Positions 1 through 5,949 of a stretch of DNA of 17,616 nucleotides are shown one piece after another (within the stretch, counting starts at the first letter, position 1; the number at the start of each line of letters is the position of its first letter). Source of the stretch: Treponema sp. (GTDB lineage: Bacteria; Spirochaetota; Spirochaetia; Treponematales; Breznakiellaceae); contig JAIRSD010000219.1 in NCBI GenBank assembly GCA_031255615.1, positions 1 to 17,616 of the forward strand. Direction: 5' to 3'. The position numbers were made by a program, and so were the translations under genes. Under the pieces are notes generated by a model. That model saw only the letters and a program-made list of their open reading frames with translations, had not been told where the DNA came from and did not search any database.

Positions 1-29
1 CTTCAGTTTCTGAACAACAACCGCTTAAA
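1..29 (+). repeat. Dispersed short repeat R, copy 1
   Basis: The sequence reads TTCAGTTTCTGAACAACAAC followed by CGCTTAAAT. Nearly the same 29 bases recur at 3891-3920 and 11422-11451, with a partial copy at 14403-14418. In the 3891 and 11422 copies the first half pairs with bases just upstream to form a hairpin. Here that upstream arm lies outside the window. Function unknown. Confidence 0.7.
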
Positions 30-36
30 TAAAGAA

Positions 37-73
37 GAAAAACATGGGTTTCCTCAGGAAACCCATGTTTTTC
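37..73 (-). terminator. Strong hairpin, probable terminator
   Basis: Bases 37-53 and 57-73 form a perfect 17-bp inverted repeat around a TCA loop. Read leftward, the stem is followed by a T-rich run (TTCTTTATTT), as in an intrinsic terminator. It lies just beyond the stop codon of the truncated permease. A-rich sequence on the other side could make it work in both directions. Confidence 0.65.
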
Positions 74-80
74 GCAAGAC

Positions 81-111
81 TTGTTCAATAACCAACCGGG
101 TTATTGAACAA
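81..111. repeat. TTGTTCAATAACC inverted repeat that ends the permease
   Basis: Bases 81-93 (TTGTTCAATAACC) and 99-111 (GGTTATTGAACAA) are a perfect 13-bp inverted repeat with a 5-base loop. The half-site GGGTTATTGAACAAG recurs at 3774-3788, next to structured element copy A, so this is repeat sequence rather than permease sequence. It supplies the last codons and the stop of the permease reading frame. Confidence 0.65.
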
Positions 112-519
112 GTCCATTATATACCAGATGCTTGCGGCGACAACGCCGGCAATCATGATTGGAAGAATAAACATTGTCGTAAATAGATGCCTGCCGCCTT
201 CCACCGCCCGGCGGTTTAAGAGCCACGCGGTAAATAAACCTATCAGGAGATTTATCATTACACATACAAGCGCAAACTGGATTGTCCATGAAACCGAATC
301 CCGGAAAAATTCGTCCTTCAATACGTCTAAGTAATTCTTGAGCCCCATAAAGACGATTGGTTCATTGGGCCGGAGAAAATAATATCGTGTAAAGCTAAGG
401 CTTAGACCAATCAGTATCGGCGCTACCATCAAAACAAGGATAGCCAGCACCGCGGGGCCTACGAAGACGATACAGGGCGCCAATTGGGAATTTTTCATCT
501 TTTTCTGATGGGCGTTCAT
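85..519 (-). pseudogene. Truncated sugar ABC transporter permease (MalF/UgpA type)
   Basis: The predicted 144-residue protein looks like the N-terminal half of a CUT1 carbohydrate permease: a first membrane helix near residues 17-38, a periplasmic stretch containing GLKNYLDVLKDEFF, and further helices near 71-95 and 105-130. Family members are usually about 290 residues. The later helices and the EAA loop that contacts the ATPase are missing. Similarity to a permease stops around IWYIM, and the remaining codons (DLFNNPVGY) come from the TTGTTCAATAACC repeat. The start at 519 has GGAGGA six bases upstream; an upstream ATG at 546 lacks such a site. The intact promoter suggests recent damage. 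It probably imported the sugar released or used by the divergent GH2 enzyme. Family confidence is high; loss of function is inferred. Confidence 0.75.
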
Positions 520-563
520 GCGCGGTCCTCCAATAAATATCGCCAAATGCTATTTTCCGATGT

Positions 564-590
564 ATTTACTACATCATAGCTGTAGTAAAT
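564..590. promoter_or_regulatory. Operator palindrome 1 (permease side)
   Basis: ATTTACTACA and TGTAGTAAAT form a perfect 10-bp inverted repeat with a 7-base spacer. It lies just downstream of the predicted transcription start of the permease. The same design (TTnCTACA, seven bases, TGTAGnAA) occurs at 722-748 on the other side of the intergenic region, so both are probably bound by one regulator, most simply the ArsR-like protein at 2539-3471. Confidence 0.75.
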
Positions 591-603
591 ATCTTCTAAA
601 TTT

Positions 604-633
604 ATGGTAATATGGGAATTTGCGGGCTGTCAA
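604..633 (-). promoter_or_regulatory. Predicted promoter of the permease
   Basis: On the minus strand there is a perfect -35 box TTGACA (628-633) and a -10-like TACCAT (604-609), 18 bases apart. The start would fall near 597, so operator 1 covers the first transcribed bases. Confidence 0.6.
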
Positions 634-686
634 CAAAATATTTTAATTATTTTCATGGCCGGCGGCGGAAATTTCCGGCAATTCCC

Positions 687-715
687 TTGACTTCCTACAA
701 AATATTGGCTAAGAT
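687..715 (+). promoter_or_regulatory. Predicted promoter of the GH2 operon
   Basis: A -35 box TTGACT (687-692) and a -10-like TAAGAT (710-715) are 17 bases apart. Transcription would begin near 722, exactly where operator 2 begins. A bound regulator should block initiation or escape. Confidence 0.6.
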
Positions 716-721
716 ACCAAT

Positions 722-748
722 ATTTGCTACACTAAAGCTGTAGCAATA
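722..748. promoter_or_regulatory. Operator palindrome 2 (GH2 side)
   Basis: TTGCTACA and TGTAGCAA form a perfect 8-bp inverted repeat with a 7-base spacer. It matches operator 1 in spacing and in the CTACA/TGTAG core. The G:C change in one arm is matched by the complementary change in the other, as expected for a dimer-binding site. Confidence 0.75.
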
Positions 749-769
749 GCTAATATCCAGGAGATGAGG

Positions 770-2542
770 ATGCAGTGTTATCAACCGGGTTACCCCCGTC
801 CCCAGTTTGTACGGGACAAGGATTCGTGGAAACTATTGGACGGAACATGGGACTTCGCCTTTGACGATGCCAACGAGGGCCGGGGCGGGGAATGGTTCCG
901 TTCCTTCCCCAAAGGAAGGAAAATTACCGTCCCCTTTGCCTTCGAGTACCCCGCCAGCGGTATTGGAGACAAGAGCCGCCGCGATGTGGTCTGGTACCAG
1001 CGGAACGCGGAACTTGCCAAAACCCAGGACAAACGGACCTTCCTTCATTTTGAGGGCAGCGATTACCTTACCCAGGTCTGGGTAAACGGCGCCTTTGTCG
1101 GGGAACACGCCGGCGGCTGCTCCCGGTTCTCCTTTGACATTACCGGCCAGGCCGCGAGGGGGGACAACCGGATCACCGTCCGGGTGGAAGATTCCTTCGA
1201 CACCAGCCAGCCCCGGGGGAAACAGCGCTGGGAGGACGAGGACTTCGGCTGTTGGTATCTCCAGACCACCGGCATTTGGAAAAGCGTCTGGATCGAGGAG
1301 GTCCCGGAAATCCGTATCGCCGGGCTAAAGATGACCCCGGTCCTTGCAAAGGGGATCCTGGAAATCGAGGCGGAAATCGTCAACCCCCGGAAAAACCTGA
1401 GTTTTGAGGCATCGATAAGTTTCCGGGGAAAGGCCGCCGCCGCCGTCGCGATCCCGGCGGCAAAGGAACGGCTCCGCCTTACGGCGGATCTCAACAATAC
1501 CGCCCTTGGGGAATGGGGCATACGGCCCTGGTCCCCCGAACAGCCGGATCTCTACGACGTTAGCTTTCGGCTCATAGAGGAAGGCAGGACCGTCGATCAG
1601 GTCCTCTCCTATTTCGGCATGAGGGATATACGAATCCAGGGAACTTCGGTGCTGCTGAACGGAAGCCCCCTCTACCAGCGGCTTATCCTGGACCAGGGCT
1701 ACTGGAAAGAATCGGGCCTCACCCCTCCCGGCGAACAGGCCCTTATCGACGACATCGACAGGGTCATGGCCGCGGGCTACAACGGGGTGCGGAAACACCA
1801 GAAAATCGAGGACGAGCGTTTTCTCTATTGGGCGGACCTGCGGGGCCTTTTGGTGTGGAGCGAAATGGCCGCAACCTACGAGTTCAGCGGCAGGGCCCAG
1901 GAAAATTTTACCCGGGAATGGATGGAAATTCTCAGGCAGAATTACAACCACCCTTCGATCATCACCTGGACGCCCTTCAACGAATCCTGGGGAGTGCCGG
2001 GCATATCGATCGCAGAACCCCAGCAGCATTTTACCGAGGCGATCTATTACCTGACCAAGGCCTACGACCCTTACCGGCCGGTGGTCTGCAATGACGGCTG
2101 GGAACATACGGTGTCGGATATCATCACCCTCCACGACTACGAGGAGGCGGGGGACGATCTGTTTGGCCGCTACAGGGATCTGGACGCGATTCTGAAAAAC
2201 GAAGTCCCCCACAGCAAAAGCCGCTTTGCCTTTGCCCAGGGTTACGGATATGCCGGCCAGCCGGTGCTTATCACCGAATTTGGGGGCATCTCCTTCAGCA
2301 ACCGGGGAGAAGGCTGGGGCTACGGGAACAAGGTCAATTCCCCGGAGGAGTACGTCAAACGCTTCGATTCCATTACCACGGCCATTAAAAAACTGGATGG
2401 CGTTTCCGGATTCTGCTATACTCAACTGTCCGATGTCCATTCAGAACTCAACGGCATCATGGACGCCGAGCGCCGCTTTAAGGTGGCCCCGGAGATACTT
2501 AAGGAAATAAATACCCGGAAGGTGGGCGTCATACATCAGTGA
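770..2542 (+). CDS. Glycoside hydrolase family 2 enzyme (beta-galactosidase/glucuronidase type)
   Basis: A 590-residue enzyme of the GH2 family, which cleaves beta-linked terminal sugars with retention of configuration. The usual order is visible: N-terminal sugar-binding beta-sandwich (about 10-180), immunoglobulin-like domain (about 180-285), and catalytic barrel (about 286-590). The acid/base is E405 in TPFNESWG and the nucleophile is E503 in VLITEFGG, so the active site looks complete. No signal peptide is seen, which implies a cytoplasmic enzyme acting on imported oligosaccharides. An ATG at 764 is also in frame, but the AGGAG at 759-763 is correctly spaced (6 bases) only for 770. The last 4 nt overlap the regulator gene, and the promoter carries operator 2. 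The exact substrate (galactoside, glucuronide, xyloside or other) cannot be told from the sequence alone. Confidence 0.88.
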   Translation: MQCYQPGYPRPQFVRDKDSWKLLDGTWDFAFDDANEGRGGEWFRSFPKGRKITVPFAFEYPASGIGDKSRRDVVWYQRNAELAKTQDKRTFLHFEGSDYLTQVWVNGAFVGEHAGGCSRFSFDITGQAARGDNRITVRVEDSFDTSQPRGKQRWEDEDFGCWYLQTTGIWKSVWIEEVPEIRIAGLKMTPVLAKGILEIEAEIVNPRKNLSFEASISFRGKAAAAVAIPAAKERLRLTADLNNTALGEWGIRPWSPEQPDLYDVSFRLIEEGRTVDQVLSYFGMRDIRIQGTSVLLNGSPLYQRLILDQGYWKESGLTPPGEQALIDDIDRVMAAGYNGVRKHQKIEDERFLYWADLRGLLVWSEMAATYEFSGRAQENFTREWMEILRQNYNHPSIITWTPFNESWGVPGISIAEPQQHFTEAIYYLTKAYDPYRPVVCNDGWEHTVSDIITLHDYEEAGDDLFGRYRDLDAILKNEVPHSKSRFAFAQGYGYAGQPVLITEFGGISFSNRGEGWGYGNKVNSPEEYVKRFDSITTAIKKLDGVSGFCYTQLSDVHSELNGIMDAERRFKVAPEILKEINTRKVGVIHQ

Positions 2543-3471
2543 AAAACCGTATCGTTGTGGACTTGAACCAGATGGAACGGAGCGCGGCGATCTTTAAGGC
2601 CCTGGCTTCCCCTGTCCGGCTGGAGATGCTCAAGACCCTGATAGACAAACCGGCCAACATCAGCGAGCTGGCGAACCAGTTTTCCCTTCCCCTGTCTTCC
2701 GCGGCCCTCCATGTACGGGTGCTGGAGGAGGCGGGGCTTATCTTTATCCAGGAAAAAAGGGGAATCCGGGGCTCCCAAAAACTCTGCGCCATCTTTTTCG
2801 AGGACCTGTACCTTAACATGGCCCCCAGGAGAAACAACGAAACCCCCACCAGGGACGTGGTGTTCCGCATGCCCCTGGGCAATTACTTTGACTGCGCCGT
2901 CAGCCCCCCCTGCGGAATCGCCGGGCCCAAGGGCCCCATCGGCATTGACGACGCCAGCTCCACCTTTTACATCCCCGCCAGGACCCACGCCCAGCTTATC
3001 TGGTTTACCTCGGGGTACCTGGAATACCGCTTTGCCACCATGAACATTCAAAACAAGATCGTCAAAAGCCTGATTTTTTCGTTTGAAGCCTGTTCGGAGG
3101 CGGCGGGCTACAACAACGACTGGCCCAGCGATATTACGATCTGGATAAACGGCGAGGAATTGTACACCTTCCGCAGTTCCGGGGATTTCGGCGGCAAACG
3201 GGGCCTCTACACCCCTCCCTGGTGGCCCGATAACAGCTCCCAGTTTGGGGAGCTGCGCCACCTGGAAATCAACGAAGCCGGCAGCTTCGGCGACGGAATC
3301 AAGTGCTCGGACCTGGGACTGGCGGAGCTCTTGATTCCGGGCAGGGAATTCATCTCGTTTAAAATCGGCGTTAAAGAAGACGCCGACTATGCGGGGGGGA
3401 TCAATCTTTTCGGCGAACATTTTGGAAACTACAGCCAGAATATCGAAATGGCGGCCAAACTGCAGCGTTAG
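2539..3471 (+). CDS. ArsR-like winged-helix regulator with a large C-terminal domain
   Basis: A 310-residue protein starting with GTG inside the GH2 stop codon (overlap GTGA), which suggests translational coupling. Residues 13-95 form an ArsR-type winged helix: FKALASPVRLEMLKTL, then ISELANQFSLPLSSAALHV as the recognition region, and a wing with EKRGIRGSQK. No ArsR metal-binding cysteine motif is visible in the helices. The remaining 210 residues are rich in aromatic residues and predicted beta strand (for example WPSDITIWINGEEL and PPWWPDNSSQFGEL) and resemble a beta-sandwich. I infer that this part senses a sugar released by the upstream enzyme. The two palindromes at 564-590 and 722-748 are its likely targets, making it an autoregulator of the locus. 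The DNA-binding assignment is firm; ligand and operators are inferred. Confidence 0.8.
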   Translation: MKNRIVVDLNQMERSAAIFKALASPVRLEMLKTLIDKPANISELANQFSLPLSSAALHVRVLEEAGLIFIQEKRGIRGSQKLCAIFFEDLYLNMAPRRNNETPTRDVVFRMPLGNYFDCAVSPPCGIAGPKGPIGIDDASSTFYIPARTHAQLIWFTSGYLEYRFATMNIQNKIVKSLIFSFEACSEAAGYNNDWPSDITIWINGEELYTFRSSGDFGGKRGLYTPPWWPDNSSQFGELRHLEINEAGSFGDGIKCSDLGLAELLIPGREFISFKIGVKEDADYAGGINLFGEHFGNYSQNIEMAAKLQR

Positions 3472-3490
3472 CCCTTCGAGTGTCCCTTTT

Positions 3491-3703
3491 GGGCGCATTT
3501 TTGGCGCTCCGCGCCAAAAACCGGGCTATCCGCTCCAATTCCCCGGCCCCGGCGGGGCCGGGGAATTCCGCTTCTATCCCTTGCGCGGGCGTTCTCCCAA
3601 ACGGAGTTTCGCTTCGCGAAACTCCGCGCAACCAAAACGCCCCGCGTTTTGGTTGCGCATCCATGCCATGTTTGAACCGGGGGTTTTGCGAAGCAAAACC
3701 CCC
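3491..3703 (+). repeat. Structured multi-hairpin element, copy A
   Basis: Begins with GGGCGCAT. Hairpins: 3498-3520 (10-bp arms, loop TCC), 3537-3567 (14-bp arms, loop GGC), 3602-3626 (11-bp arms, loop TTC), 3627-3657 (14-bp arms, loop CCC) and 3679-3703 (11-bp arms, loop GAA). Between the first and second lies CCGGGCTATCCGCTC; between the second and third lies CTATCCCTTGCGCGGGCG. These linkers recur in copies B and C, while the arm sequences do not. Confidence 0.85.
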
Positions 3704-3773
3704 ATGGTTTATTCGCGCCGGCCTCCTGCCGGTACGGCCTTCGCCTTCGCTGCGCCCAACACAAATTCCATCG

Positions 3774-3788
3774 GGTTATTGAACAAGC
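3774..3788 (+). repeat. GGGTTATTGAACAAG half-site
   Basis: Identical to one arm of the inverted repeat at 81-111. It lies 70 bases beyond the last hairpin of structured element copy A. Confidence 0.6.
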
Positions 3789-3845
3789 CCCATACCCTGC
3801 CTGCCCCGCATCACCGGACAAAAGCATCAACCGGGAACAAAAGAA

Positions 3846-3880
3846 TGTTAATCACAAGGGCGCACGAAGGAACACGAAGG
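3846..3880 (+). repeat. CACGAAGG-type repeat, copy 1
   Basis: Reads TGTTAATCACAAGG, then GCGCACGAAGG and AACACGAAGG. It is the reverse-orientation relative of the sequences at 14201-14237 and 14313-14362, which contain CCTTCGTG and CCTTCGTGGTTAACAT. A dispersed non-coding repeat. Confidence 0.65.
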
Positions 3881-3890
3881 ATTCGGAAAA

Positions 3891-3920
3891 TTCAGTTTCC
3901 GAACAACAGCCGCTTAAAAA
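3891..3920 (+). repeat. Dispersed short repeat R, copy 2
   Basis: Reads TTCAGTTTCCGAACAACAGC followed by CGCTTAAAAA. Together with the upstream TTCGGAAA at 3882-3889, its TTTCCGAA can form an 8-bp hairpin. Two to three base differences separate it from copies 1 and 3. Confidence 0.7.
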
Positions 3921-4110
3921 CAAGGACTCATACTTTGAACCGGAACAGGCTCCGGGGTATGATACCAGACGCTTCGCCATAACCGCCCCTGCCCCCGCCC
4001 TTCCTCGCCTCGCGGTCAATTTCTTTCGCCCCGCGCATCCGGTCTTTTGGCCCGGCCCGCCGGCTCCGGAAATTGCGGCTGACGGGCAGCCGGACCCGCC
4101 GAATCGGGGC

Positions 4111-4497
4111 CTACCCCTTGCGGATGTAGAGCGGCAGGGAGGACAGCTCCTTATCGTCTATGTAGAGGGCGAAGTTTACCACCCCGGGGCTGCGGAAATG
4201 CAGATTGGATATGCTAAAGACCAGATGGGAGACGGTGGTGGCGTTGCCCACCCCCTTTACGTCCACGTTGCCGGTGATGGCGTCCATGCACATATCGCCG
4301 TTCAGATCCCGGGTCTCGATGCGGAAGATGTGGCGGGAAAACTCCCACAAGTCGAAACGCAGGCGGATCACCACGGAAAGCTGGGGATGGCTAAAGGGGA
4401 AACTCCGGGCGATGATGGTGTCGAAGGTCCCCACGATGGTAAGTTTACCGCCGTTTTCCTGGGCGAAATCACAAAAGGTAAAAAGTTCTATTTTCAT
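4111..4497 (-). CDS. Small conserved protein, DUF6941-like
   Basis: A 128-residue soluble protein, probably cytoplasmic, of unknown function. The opening MKIELFTFCDFAQENGGKL and the following TIVGTFDTI are typical of the short family I recall as DUF6941. The rest looks like a beta-sandwich (alternating hydrophobic strands such as VVIRLRFDLWEF and VNFALYID). The ATG overlaps the stop of the upstream hydrolase gene by 4 nt (ATGA), so the two are one transcription unit and probably translationally coupled. A longer reading frame extends upstream to 4644, but that part only shadows the hydrolase. No function should be inferred from the neighbour beyond co-expression. Confidence 0.75.
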   Translation of the reverse strand: MKIELFTFCDFAQENGGKLTIVGTFDTIIARSFPFSHPQLSVVIRLRFDLWEFSRHIFRIETRDLNGDMCMDAITGNVDVKGVGNATTVSHLVFSISNLHFRSPGVVNFALYIDDKELSSLPLYIRKG

Positions 4498-5408
4498 GAA
4501 ACCCTTCGCAGATATTTTTCCATAAACAACGCGAGGCGGCGCTCGTACTCCCCGTTGTCGGTATAGCAGGCAAGGCCGTGCTCCGCCCCCGGCACGGTGT
4601 AAAGATCCTTTTCCGCCGTGCAGGCGTCGAAAAGCCGGCCGCACATTTCGAAGGGGACAAAGGTGTCGGCTTCCCCATGGATGAACAGCGTGGGGATCCT
4701 CGATTTTTTTACCTGTTCCAGGACGGAGGCTTCCTCAAAACGGTAACCGGCCCTTTTTTCCGCAAGACGGCTTACGGCCCTGATAAGCGGCGGACAGGAA
4801 ATATGGTATATCCGCTTAAGCTGCCAGGCCAGCTCCTCCATAACGGAACTGTAGCCGCAGTCGGCGATGACAAGGCGGATCTCCGGAGGAACCCTTTCCC
4901 CGGCGGCCATAAGCACTGTGGCGGCCCCCATGGAAATACCGTAAAGGACGATTGCCCCCTCTCCCCCCTCCCTCAGCAGCCCCGCCCAGCCCAGTATATC
5001 CCGGCGGTCGTGCCAGCCAAACCCGATATAGGATCCCCCGCTCAACCCGTGGCCCCGGGCCTCGGGAAGCAGAACGTTCATACCGAATTTCTCGTGGAAG
5101 ATCCGGGCAAACACATCGAGCTGCCGGCCGTCCCCGCCGTAGCCGTGGGCCAGAATCGCCGTACCGGAAAAGGTCCGCCGCCCCGTCCCCCCCGCCGCGG
5201 GAGCGGCCAGATAGTAGGCGTGGAGCGGCAAACCGTCCTCCGCCGTCATCCAGCGATCCTCCAGAACCTGGCTGTACAGCCAGTTCGGCTCCCGTTGAAC
5301 CGGCGGCCTGCGGGCCAGGACGACACGGTAAAAGTACCGGGGAAGCAGGAACACAGCCAGCCCGGCCAGACCCAGCGCCGCCGGCACGGCGATCAGCCAG
5401 CCGGTCAT
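4494..5408 (-). CDS. Membrane-anchored alpha/beta hydrolase
   Basis: A 304-residue serine hydrolase. A hydrophobic segment at residues 4-22 (WLIAVPAALGLAGLAVFLL) looks like an uncleaved anchor, placing the enzyme at the cytoplasmic membrane. The fold is shown by HGYGGDGRQ (oxyanion region near 88), the nucleophile elbow YGISMG with S159, HGEADTFVP with D248 and PGAEHG with H277, a complete Ser-Asp-His triad. It resembles the YqkD/FrsA-like esterases; substrate unknown. The reading frame continues to 5564, but those 52 residues are low-complexity Gly/Arg translation, so 5408 is preferred. Its ribosome site (GGCGGG, seven bases away) is weak. An extended -10 promoter lies 150 bases upstream. 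The downstream gene overlaps by 4 nt. Confidence 0.8.
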   Translation of the reverse strand: MTGWLIAVPAALGLAGLAVFLLPRYFYRVVLARRPPVQREPNWLYSQVLEDRWMTAEDGLPLHAYYLAAPAAGGTGRRTFSGTAILAHGYGGDGRQLDVFARIFHEKFGMNVLLPEARGHGLSGGSYIGFGWHDRRDILGWAGLLREGGEGAIVLYGISMGAATVLMAAGERVPPEIRLVIADCGYSSVMEELAWQLKRIYHISCPPLIRAVSRLAEKRAGYRFEEASVLEQVKKSRIPTLFIHGEADTFVPFEMCGRLFDACTAEKDLYTVPGAEHGLACYTDNGEYERRLALFMEKYLRRVS

Positions 5409-5554
5409 GCGAAACCCGCCGGGAAAACGACCGCCCGGCCTGCCGCCCCTTCCCGATACCCAGCGAAACCCCTGCCGCCCACATCTCCCCCGGACACACG
5501 ACCCCCATTCCCGGCCCTCTCCCCCAGGCCCGGCATACAGCATAGCACCCTGCC

Positions 5555-5563
5555 AGTATACCA
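5555..5563 (-). promoter_or_regulatory. Possible extended -10 promoter of the hydrolase operon
   Basis: On the minus strand TGGTATACT combines a TATACT -10 box with the TG extension. The -35 region is poor (TTTTTC). It would give a leader of about 140 bases. Confidence 0.4.
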
Positions 5564-5658
5564 CCTTTAACCGGTAAGAAAAACCCGGCCCTTCCCTCGA
5601 TTCCGCGGCGATTCTTCAGCCGGGGAAAGCGGCATAGGCCCCAGGGAAAGATTCTTTA

Positions 5659-5854
5659 GGGCGCATCCCCGGCTCCGCCGGGGACCGGGCTATCCGCTCT
5701 AATTCCTCAACCCCTGCGGGGTTGAGGAATTCCGCTTCTATCCCTTGCGCGGGCGGAAGCCGCGCCGGACCGGCGCGGCTTCCGCCTTTGGAGGCGGCGC
5801 GCCGCCTCAAGGAATTTGCCCCCGGGCATGGAGTTTGCGCCCGGCGCAAACTCC
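5659..5854 (+). repeat. Structured multi-hairpin element, copy B
   Basis: GGGCGCAT at 5659-5666, then hairpins at 5667-5683 (7-bp arms, loop TCC), 5701-5731 (14-bp arms, loop TGC), 5752-5786 (17-bp near-perfect palindrome), 5791-5808 (18-base perfect palindrome) and 5830-5854 (11-bp arms, loop CCG). The linkers ACCGGGCTATCCGCTC and CTATCCCTTGCGCGGGCG match copy A. It lies in the gap upstream of dnaE and could be transcribed as a leader. Confidence 0.85.
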
Positions 5855-5949
5855 GCATACCCAACCGTGAAGCGTTTTGGTTCAACTCAGCCGGGAACCG
5901 CCGCTTCTCCGTGCTTGCCTAGGGGGGCCCTTGCGGATACCATTGAACC

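Larger units (their letters stand above)
3472..4110. other. Repeat-filled intergenic region, convergent genes
   Basis: 639 bases without a credible gene. It holds structured element copy A, a TTATTGAACAAG half-site, a CACGAAGG-type repeat and repeat R copy 2. The stretch 3922-4110 is GC-rich with nothing recognisable. Reading frames here are low-complexity and follow the hairpins. Confidence 0.7.
5409..5949. other. Divergent intergenic region upstream of dnaE
   Basis: 541 bases. It holds a possible hydrolase promoter (5555-5563), a short plain stretch, structured element copy B, and 95 bases before dnaE. No clear sigma-70 promoter or Shine-Dalgarno site for dnaE is visible; the only G-rich run (5922-5928) is over 20 bases from the start codon. 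Element B is therefore in or just ahead of the dnaE leader. Confidence 0.6.

Noticed and set aside
1325..2440. Long minus-strand reading frame opposite the GH2 gene (371 codons)
   Set aside because: It lies wholly antisense to a gene with clear catalytic motifs and shows no recognisable protein features; GC-rich codon bias keeps it open.
2536..3498. Minus-strand reading frame opposite the ArsR-like gene
   Set aside because: Antisense shadow rich in Gly, Pro and Val with no domain; the plus-strand frame has a clear winged helix.
4498..4644. Upstream extension of the DUF6941-like gene
   Set aside because: The extra 49 codons overlap the hydrolase in another frame and lack family similarity; the ATGA overlap start is better.
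4578..5570. Plus-strand 330-codon reading frame opposite the hydrolase
   Set aside because: Low-complexity Pro/Arg/Gly sequence antisense to a gene with a complete catalytic triad.
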